From Trachythela sp. YZ-2020 (taxonomy: Eukaryota; Cnidaria; Anthozoa; Malacalcyonacea; Clavulariidae): DNA of 64,000 bases. Position 1 is the first letter of the stretch, and the number at the start of each line of letters is the position of its first letter. A program made the position numbers and the translations under genes. The DNA is taken from contig JADLSH010000091.1 of the NCBI GenBank assembly GCA_016169945.1, forward strand, positions 1,674,001-1,738,000, read 5' to 3'. Shown here one piece after another: positions 1 to 9,912 of this stretch. The notes beneath the pieces were generated by a model. The model worked only from the letters and a program-made list of their open reading frames with translations, did not search any database and was not told where the DNA came from.

Positions 1-494
1 GGCAGTACCCTAGTATATATACATGAACTTGTGGTTAGAACTCGACAACTGGACTCTGTAGCTCAGTTGGTTACAGCGCTGCACCGGAATCGCAGGGCCG
101 CAGGTTCGATTCCTGCCAGGGACATGTGGTTGCATTTTTCGCAGCTGTTCCTGGTTAGGTCTAATAAATGTATATAATTTACACTCAATAATTTTCCATC
201 TGCAAAACCCTCCAATTGTTTTTCGATCGAGTGAGATGCCAACAAAATCTAGATATTTACCCACAACTTAACATGGCAGTACCCTAGTATATATACATGA
301 ACTTGTGGTTAGAACTCGACAACTGGACTCTGTAGCTCAGTTGGTTAGAGCGCTGCACCGGAATCGCAGGGCCGCAGGTTCGATTCCTGCCAGGGACCTG
401 TGGTTGCATTTTTCGCAGCTGTTCCTGGTTAGGTCTAATAAATGTATATAATTTACACTCAATAATTTTCCATCTACAAAACCCTCCAATTGTT
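1..494 (+). repeat. tRNA-derived SINE, two tandem copies
   Basis: Two head-to-tail copies with a 274-bp period. Each carries a tRNA-like head (52-123 and 326-397) with a good 7-bp acceptor stem, an A box (TAGCTCAGTTGGTTAGAGCG in copy 2; copy 1 has C for G) and a B box (GGTTCGATTCC). A shared body follows, containing GTTGCATTTTTCGCAGC and a TATATAATTT-rich tail. The anticodon loop lacks the usual T at position 33, so this is a SINE head and not a working tRNA. Copy 2 stops at CCAATTGTT, where a short-repeat array begins. A third, truncated copy lies near 63.15 kb. The open frames over the repeat on the other strand are shadows of it. Confidence 0.85.
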
Positions 495-702
495 AAGACT
501 ACCTTAGACTACTTCAGCCTACATTAGACTATATTAGCATACCTTGGACTACTTGAGACTACCTTAGCTTACCATAGACCATCTTTGACTACCTTAATGT
601 ACCTTAGCCTACATTAGACGACCTTAGAGTGCCTTAGCATACCTTAGACTACCTTACCCTGCCTTATAATACCCTTACACTACCTTAGACTACCTTAGAC
701 TA
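495..702 (+). repeat. Degenerate short tandem repeat (TACCTTAGACT-like)
   Basis: About 200 bp of imperfect 10-13 bp repeats of the type TACCTTAGACT. It is the inverted counterpart of the array at 1017-1148, and together they flank a palindromic MITE core. Confidence 0.8.
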
Positions 703-1016
703 CGCTTAGCGAGATCTTGCCGTGTAATTGATTTTATAGTAAAAACTACTGTGCGTTTATATGGACAAGCGGGCTGGCCCGGTTCCCTTGAAAAAGGCGA
801 GATCTCCCTTACCGGGACGAAAATTTCCCCATATAAACACTCAGTAACCGGGCCAGCCCGGTTGCCGGGAAGAAAGTTCAAAGAGACGCCGCCGCCAATT
901 TGTCTGCGAGCTATTTTTAAGAACTGTTAAAACAACAAAATCACCCGCTTGCCGGGATGAAATTTTCTCATATAATCACAAGACAAATTCATCCCGCTTA
1001 CCGGGCTGGCCCGGTC
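703..1016. mobile_element. Truncated palindromic MITE core
   Basis: The sequence is strongly similar to the internal part of the complete MITE at 3686-4111. Shared blocks are the AAGCGGGCTGGCCCGGTT type, CCCATATAAACA, and AACAACAAAATCA followed by GGGATGAAATTTTCTCATAT. Both terminal inverted repeats typical of the family are missing. The core is instead bounded by the inverted short-repeat arrays. Confidence 0.75.
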
Positions 1017-1150
1017 GGTACCTTAGATTCCCTAAGGTAGTTTAAAGCAGTCTAAGGTAGGCTAAGGTAAGCTAATGTAGTGTAAGGTAGGCTAAGGTAA
1101 TGTAAAGTAGGCTAAGGTATGCTAAGATACTCTAAGGTAAGCTAAGGGGG
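1017..1150 (-). repeat. Inverted arm of the short tandem repeat
   Basis: Repeats of CTAAGGTAGG/CTAAGGTAAG, the reverse complement of the array at 495-702. The array ends in a G-rich run at 1145-1160. Confidence 0.8.
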
Positions 1151-1199
1151 GGAGGGGTAGTTGTCACAAATCGCAGTAATAACGTGACCAAAATATTTA

Positions 1200-1418
1200 A
1201 GCTCCATACAGACTAGCAAGTTTTTCTTGAAATGTTTTCCCTGACATGTTTTATTTACTCGTGTATACGACCAAAAAATTACAAGTTTTCCTTGACAAAG
1301 AGCCTTGTTTAAAAGCTAATTATACCTGAAAAGGAATAATTGATCGAAAAAATTTGCTTGCTGTACACACAAACGCCAAGAAACTTGTCAAGGAAAACGT
1401 GCCCGTCTGTACGGGGCT
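1200..1418. mobile_element. Small MITE with TTA target duplication
   Basis: The ends are AGCTCCATACAGAC and, inverted, GTCTGTACGGGGCT, followed inward by related CAAGTTTT/AAAACTTG-type blocks. TTA lies on both sides (1197-1199 and 1419-1421). A 3-bp TWA duplication is what PIF/Harbinger-group elements leave. There is no coding capacity. Confidence 0.65.
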
Positions 1419-1606
1419 TTAGTGTTTTAATAGTAATTTGCCAAGGCCGTGGGATGAGGGTCGAAAATGTTCAATTCCGTAGCACCCCTCGTGTAACTAC
1501 ATAATTTTTACATGAATCCATAGATTATAACTTACTTAGTTAGAATCCACTTCCCCCCAAGCAAAATAGTTGCACAAATTGAAGTACAACCTCTCCAAAG
1601 TTCGGG

Positions 1607-2331
1607 TGTCACAGTGATTTGTGTTTCCCCGTGAAATCTGTTTCCCCTCGGAACAAAATTCCCTATGATGATCGGAACTTAATACCTATTGCATTACTGG
1701 CATAATGTGCCATGTTATTAAAAATTCGCGGGCTTTTGTGCCAAATTCAAAAGGGGTCCATATTGTCATATATTTAACGAATGCCATGCATTATTCCCCA
1801 TATGGCGGGCACGGTCGGGACAACGCCATGTTCAAGATCAAGAAAATATATTACTGGCCTGGTTTTTACGCTGACACAACACAAATCGTAAGGTTGTCGA
1901 GGTTAAATTTACCTTATTGAATAAATTCCTGGTTTATACCCTCGCTTAATATAGGGTTAGGGTGATATTCGGGCGCGAAACACAACGATATGCATAACAA
2001 ACATAACGAGTATGAAGGTATGTTATCCCCTACCTGAGATAACATATGTTATCACAACGTGAGAAAAGGCCAGCCAGTCCTTACTGCTCTGCGGTAAACG
2101 CGAATAGCCCTGCTATTAAGGTTTTCGCATCAGTAAATGTCATTCAAAAACAATCGCTCAGTTGTCTCAATATAAAAATTCGTTTTTAGTAATTTCCGCA
2201 TTTTTAAAGGCCCGTTTACACCATATCTATACACAAACCCGTACTGCAATAGGCATTAAGTTCCGATCATCATAGGGAATTTTGTTCCGAGGGGAAACAG
2301 ATTTCACGGGGAAACACAAATCACTGTGACA
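1607..2331 (+). mobile_element. Ginger-like DNA transposon, non-autonomous
   Basis: This 725-bp element has 87-bp terminal inverted repeats (1607-1693 and 2245-2331) starting TGTCACAG and flanked by a 4-bp duplication, CGGG (1603-1606 and 2332-2335). The uninterrupted sequence at the other terminus of the host element (near 5097) confirms that exactly this segment is extra. Ends of the type TGTNR with 4-bp CG-rich duplications fit what I recall for the Ginger group, whose transposases resemble Ty3/Gypsy integrases. An integrase-like fragment inside supports this. Confidence 0.75.
1705..1920 (+). pseudogene. Integrase zinc-binding fragment (Ginger/Gypsy-like)
   Basis: A short open frame of 71 codons within the 725-bp Ginger-like element. 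Around residues 28-55 it has a histidine, then a GGHGRD segment, then KIKKIYYWPGFY. This matches the H2C2 zinc-binding domain of Ty3/Gypsy and Ginger integrases, in which His-His precede a conserved R-D and a YYWPG motif. The two cysteines that should follow are missing, and the frame ends before any DDE catalytic core. It is a remnant and gives no function to the present copy. An LTR-retrotransposon fragment is the alternative, but the short TIR-bounded context argues for Ginger. Confidence 0.6.
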
Positions 2332-2444
2332 CGGGCTTTCTCGTGTTTCGAAATCCACGAACGGCCATTGTTGTGTTGCAACTACGCATGCGCTTGATCA
2401 CAAAACACTTAATGCGCACGCGCAGATAGGAAAACTGATCTCAA

Positions 2445-3035
2445 CGCAGGACTGGACAAGAAAAAAATTATGAAATGTGCGAAAGCAGGGCTGAAGTAAA
2501 ACAAGATGACATCGGAGTGTTTTAAAAATATATGATATTTTTATGTTCTGTGCATTTTAATGGAGTTCGCCAAACATTCTGAGCAATGTACCGTGTCAAG
2601 CACTTGCCAGGAACACTTGCAAGCCAACATTACAATAATAACTTATTAAAAATATGGTGTTATTTTATACTACAGTAATAGCATGACGTTTTTGCAAGCA
2701 AATCTGTTTTTCAGGCTTTAAATATTATCACAATCCTAAACATTATAGAACATGCATACCGTAATTTCTCTATTAATTTCGTGGGAGGAGCTTATTTCTA
2801 ATATATACAAAGAGTCTGTTTGCACGTTTGATTCTCTTTAATATAAATATGCAACATCGGGTACAGTGATGTTATGTACCAAAGTATCAGTAAAATATCA
2901 TAATTATCTTCAAAATACAATACTTTCACGCTTCACGATTTTATAAATTAATTGCTTATAGGAGGGGGGGGGGGTGCTTAATAGATAAATTACGATATAC
3001 CATAAATAAGTATTACTCGGTGTTCACAATCTTAT
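2445..3035. other. No gene recognised, inside the 3.8-kb element
   Basis: An AT-rich stretch between the left terminus and the 3' end of the zinc-binding gene. It has a G run at 2965-2975 and no protein similarity that I can recognise. Confidence 0.5.
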
Positions 3036-4968
3036 TTATTTTCTAACTCTCTTCCCATCAATTTTATTTGTCCAGGTTCCTTGTTTATGTATGCAGTTGC
3101 CTTCATCAAATTCTTCATCACTATTTTCAGCTTTACTCAACATATGTTCCTCAACTAAATCAGAAGTATCCAAGTTCTCAGCATACACAATTTCACTAAC
3201 ATTTCTAGATTTAGGCAAATAGAATACCAGCTAGGGATAACTGTTAATTAGTCGTTGCTTGAGCTCGGAAGACCTGTATTTCGATGCATCCACATTCTCA
3301 GTTTCCTTAGCAATGACAACAAATTTCTCAAGTAAGTCCCTCATGTACTTTATTGATTTTCCCTTGATGATTTCAGTTTCGATGACTTCTTTACAGAATA
3401 AGTTGCAAGATATTTCATACACTGGTGCACATGTTGTGGTCGTCTTTGCCTCCCTTGCAAGGAATATGGTATAGTTGCTATAGCAAACTTTGTGGTAGCG
3501 GACCTCCAATGCAACACAGTCTTTATCTCTAATCCGCTCATCATTTTTCCTCTCAGCAGCTGTACATAATAAGCCAGCATCAATTGTACTTGCCAACACT
3601 AGTGGTGTTCCTCTTCTCTTTTGTGTTTTCTACACAAAACATACAAGTTTAGAATGCCTGTTTAAAAATGGCATTTACCAACTAAGGACCTGTTTATATG
3701 GAACCCGGGCTGGCTCGCTGACCGGACCAGCCCGCTTAGCGAGATCTCGTCATGTAATTGATTTTGTAGTAAAAACTACTGTGTGTTTATATGGACAAGC
3801 GGGCTGGTCCGGTTCCAGAGATCTCGCTTGAAAAAGGCGAGATCTCGCTTACCAGGATGAAAATTTCCCCATATAAACATTCACTAACCGGGTCAGCCCG
3901 GTTGCCGGGATGAAAGTTGAAAGACGGACGGCACCACCAATTTGTCTGCGCGCTATTTTTAAGAACTGTCAAAACAATGTCAAAGGTCAAAACAACAAAA
4001 TCATCCCGCCTGCCGGGATGAAATTTTCTCATATAAACACAAGACAAATTCATCCCGCTTACCGGGCTGGCCCGGTCAGCGAGCCAGCCCAGGTTTCATA
4101 TAAACAGCCCCTAAAGCAGGGTGAATTTGACAAATTAACCAGGTATTAAAATGAAGCTACTCTGGTTTGTAAAGTTTATGAACATTGTGTTCATAAACTT
4201 TACAATCCAGAGTAGCGTATATTATGCCTGTTTAAATAGACTTATTATCTGCATAATTGACCCATTATTAAGATCCAACGCATCCAATAGGTACTCTAAA
4301 ATATCATATAGCCATATAGGTATATGCACAAGACAGTATTTACCTGTAAGGCACAATATGACAACTTTTCCACCAAAAGGTGGTCCATAGAATATAAAGA
4401 TACTGTACACAAGAAATTGTACATAATCATACCTTGTCACTCTTGAAAACCAAGACGAATCTCTTCCACAAATAATGCAGCATTCTGGTAGTACATGCGG
4501 CAATGTGTACTTTGAGGTACATGCGTACTTTGAGGCAAGGTCTTACTTGGATCCACTGAATTGCGTGTAATCTTTCTTCTGGGTTCCATGTGGCATGTGT
4601 GGTCTACGGTATTAGCGACCTTTTCCGTGCTTGTACTAGCTCCGTTTTCCTCTTTTCTCTGTTGTCTACGGATCTTTTCTTCATCGCTAAATTTCTTGTA
4701 GCATTTCATGTGGTGGTACCATTCTAAATCAAAACTTTCGTTTGTGTTCTCTGCCAAGTATGAATAGTGACGAATTCGTCATCAAACTTACCATACGAAT
4801 CCTTCGCTATCTCAGCTTGCAGGCAATTAAGTTTCGTCCATTTATTCCTGCAATCGACAAATTTCTTAAGCCTTGACGAGTAACTTTAGAAAGTTGCTCG
4901 GTTACGCCTTCAAAATGCATAAAACATGAGGATATTCGAATTTTCGACATATCGTCATTAGTAGCCAT
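3036..4968 (-). pseudogene. Broken gene of a cnidarian-expanded zinc-binding family
   Basis: I read it as follows. A start ATG lies at 4968. A 5' region follows with one probable frame change near 4860-4880, then a segment ending WYHHMKCYKKF (residue pattern H-H-x-x-x-C). After another frame change near 4500-4530 comes CCIICGR, a C-x2-C pair. A donor AAG|GTATGA ends this part at 4433. The 3' exon starts at 3629 after a TGTGTAG acceptor, and the phase restores an unbroken frame through DCVALEVRYHKVCYSNYT (H-x3-C). A single TAG at 3231-3233 sits where relatives have Gln, and the same frame then continues to 3036. Paired C-x2-C and H-x3-C motifs of this sort open long proteins of unknown function that are repeated widely in cnidarian genomes. 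Two frame changes and a stop mark it as decayed. The intron holds a MITE. Confidence 0.65.
3686..4111. mobile_element. Palindromic MITE, TAA target duplication
   Basis: A 426-bp element with about 40-bp terminal inverted repeats: GGACCTGTTTATATGGAACC at the left, and at the right the reverse complement of GGGGCTGTTTATATGAAACC. TAA flanks both sides (3683-3685, 4112-4114). The interior is itself largely palindromic, with repeated GGCTGGCCCGG and GGGATGAAATTTTC blocks. It lies in the intron of the zinc-binding pseudogene. The TAA duplication suggests PIF/Harbinger mobilisation. Confidence 0.8.
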
Positions 4969-5264
4969 CTTGAATATGTTTTATTGAGATCAGTTTTCCT
5001 ATCTGCGCGTGCGCATTAAGTGTTTTGTGGTCAAGCGCATGCGTAGTTGCAACACAACAATGGCCGTTCATGGATTTCGAAACACGAGGAAGCCCGAACT
5101 TTGGAGATGTTGTACTTCAATTTGTGCAACTATTTCGCTTGGGGGGAAGTGGATTCTAACTAAGTACGTTCTAATCTGTCGATTCATGTAAAAATTATGT
5201 AGTTACACGAGGGGTGCTACGGAATCTGTTTTCTAAGCATATTTTCGACCCTCATCCTACGGCC

Positions 5265-5859
5265 TAAAGCACTTTTACAGCGATAAGTAAGGATAGGTTT
5301 TGCGCTTGGCTCGTTGCCGTCGGAAGTAAATTGTTATTGGGGGGAGGAGCAACCTAGGGTTCGTTGGAGAAAATTTCGCATTTTCGAAGTCTCAGATGTG
5401 CATTTCCCGTGTTTCCTGAGAGGAATTTTTATCGTAGTTGTGAGGTTTTTACACCTCAGAATTCAAGATTTTGTAACACACTTTTTACAATCTCATTCCC
5501 AAGTTTTGAAATAGCATTCACGCCGTGTGGTTTCCATTCGGTCACAAATATGGAGATAGTTAGAACAATGTTTGAAATACACCCATTCCTTTTTTGTTAT
5601 TTATATTCCAAATAGATTGATGCTACAGGACCGTTTCAACGCTTATTGAAGTAAAACAGGCCAACGAAAACACATTGCCATTGGGCGCATACAGAAAGAA
5701 TAAAGCGCTAAAAGTTTTCTTATCGAGCAAAGTACAGACGGTTTACGAGAGACTTAAAGAGACAGGATTTGATATGTCAATTAATATTTTGTTTTGTTGA
5801 AGTTGAAGTCGAAGAGCGTTTTCTTTAAATAAAATCTTAACCTGCAAGTCTTTGCAGAT
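5265..5859. other. No feature recognised
   Basis: Single-copy-looking sequence between two repeat regions. Short open frames are present, but I recognise no family, intron signal or repeat structure. Confidence 0.4.
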
Positions 5860-6345
5860 ATCCGCTTAATGTGTTGTATGCTTTATGTGTTCTATACTTG
5901 ATGTGTAGCCCGACAGCCGTGTTGTATGCTTGATGTGTTCTATACTTGGTGTGTTGTTTGATAGCTGTGTTGTATGCCTGATATGTTTTATGCTTGATGT
6001 GCTGAAAGAACACACCATGTGTTCTAAGAACACACCGGTGTGTTCTTGGAACACACAACACGCTTTTGCCGTGTCGTATACGCGGACAAAATGGTGTGTT
6101 CTTTGGATTTACGATTACACACCAAAAGTGTGTTCTATAAAACACGGCAGGCGTGTTCCTACAACACGGCTGGCGTGTTCCTACAATACGGCGGGCGTGT
6201 TCCTACAACACACCAAATCTACAACACGCCTTGAACAGAACACACCAAAAACGTGTTCAACACGCTTTTACCGTGTCGTATACGCGGACAAAATGGCGTG
6301 TTCTTACAACACAGCGGAATTTCTAGTGTGGCTTCAACAGCCCCA
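5860..6345. repeat. Complex minisatellite rich in GTGTTC/GAACAC
   Basis: The left part has three repeats of about 57 bp of the type GTGTTGTATGCTTGATGTGTTCTATACTT. The right part has units of the type GTGTTCCTACAACACGGC and two copies of a block with TATACGCGGACAAAATGG (6076-6095, 6278-6297). The region is self-complementary around ACACACCGGTGTGT (6031-6044). Open frames across it are translations of repeats. Confidence 0.75.
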
Positions 6346-6750
6346 TCTCTAGCACCTGGTTCAAAACGTAGAGAGGAAAGTCCTCTCACAGCCACAATAT
6401 CAAAAAAGAAAAAGGAAGAATATAGTTATTCCTTTAATGTTTGTCTATTTTGCCAAGGTGGCAAACCAGACGAGTTGCGATTCTCTTCTGAGGATGGAAG
6501 AAGCAAGGCTGTCCAATCTGCAATTGAGAGGAAAAACCTTAATGACATAGCATCGCTTGTTATAATTGACAGGGTTCTCAACGTTATTAGTCAAAATAGC
6601 AATTGTTCTGATATCAAATGGCACCACATTTGTTACAGCAACTTCACACATCAAGGGAAAATAGCTAGACTTAACAAAAAGGCGTTAAATTTAAAGGTAC
6701 AAGGGCCAATAATTGTAATTTCTTTCGATAAAACTTGTAGTCTGCCATAG
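6346..6750 (+). pseudogene. N-terminal fragment of the same zinc-binding family
   Basis: About 130 codons on the plus strand ending at a TAG (6748-6750). The fragment has a lysine-rich stretch, then a C-x2-C pair (VCLFCQ), about 65 residues rich in I/L/N, and WHHICYSNFTH, an H-x3-C. The order and spacing match the 3' exon of the minus-strand pseudogene at 3-5 kb, so both belong to one repeated family. The upstream part is made of minisatellite, so no true start can be chosen. No downstream exon was recognised. It is probably a dead fragment. Confidence 0.55.
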
Positions 6751-6828
6751 GGAAATCTTTTGGTTGAGAAATTCAAAGAACTAACAAGGCCAAGCCAAGG
6801 GACCTTGAACATTGTGATGAATGAATAC

Positions 6829-7250
6829 TAATGGTGGCAATAAATGGAAACATTCAAATAATAAAATAACTTTATTGGTCGAAATGAAATGAACTGTATT
6901 ATCGCCAGAAGGACAATTTATGTTCAAATAGTTCAAAGTCAATCCACATCTGGGAACATACATTGATTAATATTGTTGAAGTTAAAACACTGAACGCTAC
7001 CTACGTGATATTCTGCACAAGCCAAGACCATTAAATTGGGATTAAATTGTCAAAATGGTTGCAATAAATGGAAATATTCAAATGATAAAAGAACTTTATT
7101 AGTCTGAAGGAAAATTTATGTTCAAAGAGCTCAAAGTGCACAAGCGAAGACCATGTTGTTGGAAGGATGAAGTTTATAGACAAGCAGCAAGTTACAACGC
7201 TGAACGCTACATTTGTCATATTTGATATTCGCACAAACCAAGATGAAGGA
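6829..7250. repeat. Tandem duplication, ~220-bp unit, two diverged copies
   Basis: Copy 1 (6829-7049) and copy 2 (7050-7250) share, in the same order, GCAATAAATGGAAA, ATTCAAAT.ATAAAA, AACTTTATTGGTC-like, AATTTATGTTCAAA and CTGAACGCTAC blocks. No coding is seen. Confidence 0.7.
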
Positions 7251-8606
7251 GTATAGTTTCTCGTGTCATGTTGATGTTTCAACAATACCTTTTATAAATA
7301 TTAAATTATCAAATTGAGTTAAAAAGATAGTCTCACTTTTACAATTTTAAAATATTCGAGCAAGCATATCTCATGGTGGCCTTGTTTTGATACTAAACAA
7401 GAAACAGCAATCGGCTTGAAAGTTTAAGAGGCAATGTCCACAAGAATCGAGCAAATCCAACAATTCGTGGCAAGAGTCAAAATTTCGAATTCGCTCTACT
7501 TTTAAATATAGTTAGGCCTTTATTAGATAACAATCGCTGGGCAGCCGGTTTTTGAAAATATTCTATATTTTTTGAGAAAATCGTTATACAAGAGTCCCTA
7601 CCGGATACGCACGCGAGAGACGCCCAACACGCGAGAATTGCGATCAAAATTATCAAACTTCACACAGAGCGTGTGTCAAAAAGAAAATACATATTTCAAA
7701 TCTTAAACATTTTGCTTATAATACAACTCTTTAACGTTGTTTGGGCGGAATTTGACGCTATTTGGGCAGTTGGAAAATATTCTGGAAGACAAAAGTCGGA
7801 TGTATGTGTTTTCATATGCAAATTAGTATGCTCGAGAGAAAAAAAATTTTAAGTATCGGCAAGTGTTCTGATTGCAATGAAATTCAGTACATAGACTAAG
7901 GAAGAACATATCTTTCTATATTTGCAAAGTTTGGTTTGGGGAAAATGATTTGAGATTCACAACGATCGCTTCATTTGTTTATAATTATTTGTAAAAATCA
8001 CGCTTTGCGAACAAAGTTTGACTAACAATTTTTCCCAATAAAGAACGATCTGATTGCCGTAAAATTAACGCTAGAAACTAAGTAAGACATGTGCTTTCTG
8101 TTTTTGTAAAGTTTGGCTTGTAGAAATATATTTAGGCTCCAAAGAAAGCATTGCTTTTGTGCAATAATTTACGCACGAAACATTGCTAATTGATGATTGC
8201 ATGACCGACAGTTCAACTTCACAACTAGACGTCTGAATGCAACAAAATTTGCTCTAGAACCTTAAAAGAATCGTTTTTTCTATGCCCCATATACAGTAAG
8301 TTTAACTAGAAACATGAAATTCGGACTGGATATAAAAGCTTTCAACATGGTAGTTAATACATCCGTGGCTGCATGTGCTTGATCAACGCGGCTAAGTCGA
8401 TGATTACATGTTTGGGCTTTTGCTGTTAAAACCATTGTTGTTTCATGTTGTTGTACTTTAAGCCTAACAAATACAGTAATAAAAACATACAAAACTTACT
8501 TACCAAAGCTTCTGATGTTGTTTAGAAGCCATCAGAATATGTTCGTGAATCGTGATCGTGACATCGATGGAAATAGTATGCACACTAATGTCTGTGACAC
8601 AGGTAA

Positions 8607-9296
8607 TGGGCTGTTTATATGGAAGCTGGGCTGGCCCGTTTAGCGAGACAGCCCGGTATTAAAGTGGGATGAATTTCTCTTGTGTTTATATGAGAAAATT
8701 TCACCCGCTTGCCGGGCAATTTTGTTGTTTTGACATTGTTTTGACAGTTGTTAAAAATAGCTCGCGGCGGCATCTTTGAACTTTCATCCCGGCAAACGGG
8801 CCAGCCCGCTTGTCCATGTAAACGCACGGTAGTTTTTACTATAAAATTAACTACACAGCTTACCGAGCTGTCTCGCTAAGCGGGCCAGCCCGACTTCCAT
8901 ATAAACAGTCCCTTAGTAGCTAGTGCACTTGGCTCCATTCCGCTCCCGTTTCTTAGTATTTTCATGTAGAGCGTTTTGAGTCAGAGATCAAAATGTCTTT
9001 ATAAAATAGCTAAATTCACAAAGACTTGTTTAATGTTTTTCCATTGGACAACTATTTGAAGTAAAGGCGAGATCTCGCTTTCCAAGATGCAAATTTGGCC
9101 CAGTTGCCGGGATGAAAGTTCAAAGATGTCGCCGCGAGCTATTTTTAACAACTGTCAAAACAATGTCAAAACAATGTCAAAACAACAAAATTGTCCCGGC
9201 AAGCGGGATGAAATTTTCTCATATAAACACAAGAGAAATTCATCCCACTTTAATACCGCTAAACGGGCCAGCCCGGCTTCCATATAAACAGCCCCT
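8607..9296. mobile_element. Two adjacent palindromic MITE copies in the left arm
   Basis: The first copy (8607-8912) has both ends, TGGGCTGTTTATATGGAAG and the inverse of GGGACTGTTTATATGGAAG. The second (about 9060-9296) keeps only the right end, the inverse of GGGGCTGTTTATATGGAAG. Both belong to the family at 3686-4111. The matching site of the right arm (near 12455) lacks them, so they arrived after the arms were duplicated. Confidence 0.75.
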
Positions 9297-9304
9297 TACC
9301 AGGG

Positions 9305-9475
9305 GTGTCTGTAAAACCCGGAACACTGCCCGGAACACCCGGAACCCCCGGAACCTTGCACGGAACACCCGGAACCCACCCGGAACACTCGGAACCCTGC
9401 CCGGAACACCCGGAACCCTGCCCGGAACAACCGGAACCCTGCCCGGAACACCCGGAACCCTGCCCGGAACGAACG
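9305..9475. repeat. GC-rich minisatellite, left arm (CCCGGAACACCCGGAACCCTG)
   Basis: About eight units of 18-21 bp of the CCCGGAACACCCGGAACC type. The right arm carries the inverted equivalent at 12283-12445. Proline/glycine/threonine-rich open frames across either array are repeat translations. Confidence 0.85.
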
Positions 9476-9713
9476 AGTTTGCTGTTTTAGTACTGTTTCT
9501 CGTCGTTCGTCTAGACATTTTCGACTAAAATTACGACATCTATGTCTTTTGAAACTGTTTTGGTCTTTTTGAGAAAAGAAAAGCTAAGAATTAAGGCCAA
9601 GACAGACTGAACGCGATTCTACAAAGCGGCGCGATTTTTCGATTTTCACTGACATATAACTTTAATCCTGTTTTATGTTTTTCAAATATTCAGAAGCGCT
9701 ATAACAGCTTGAG

Positions 9714-9840
9714 TTATTTGGTGGTGGCGGTGGTGTGGTGGTGGTGGTGGTGGTGGTGGTGGTGGTGGTGGTGGTGGTGGTGGTGGTGGTGGTGGTGGTG
9801 GTGGTGGTGGTGGTGGTGGTGGTGGTGGTGGTGGTGGTGG

Positions 9841-9912
<72 letters not shown>

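Larger units (their letters stand above)
1445..5264. mobile_element. 3.8-kb element with ~270-bp terminal inverted repeats
   Basis: The left terminus (1445-1606 plus 2336-2444, split by a later insertion) and the right terminus (4985-5264) are reverse complements with few differences, from GGCCGTRGGATGAGGGTCG inward to ACTGATCTCAA. Between them lies a broken minus-strand gene with zinc-binding signatures. A Ginger-like element interrupts the left terminus, and a palindromic MITE sits in an intron of the gene. I see no clear target duplication: the flanks are CAA and TAA. The superfamily is unassigned. Confidence 0.75.

Noticed and set aside
52..123. A functional tRNA gene
   Set aside because: A and B boxes and acceptor stem are good, but the anticodon loop is abnormal and the unit is repeated with a SINE body.
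5837..6345. His/Thr/Cys-rich frames on both strands
   Set aside because: Translations of the GTGTTC minisatellite.
5955..6345. CRISPR-like array of short repeats
   Set aside because: Eukaryotic context, no unique spacers of constant length, no cas genes. It is a minisatellite; the same applies to the arrays at 22.3, 27.0 and 45-50 kb.
9305..9518. Collagen-like Gly/Pro-rich frames on both strands
   Set aside because: Produced by the CCCGGAACACC minisatellite.
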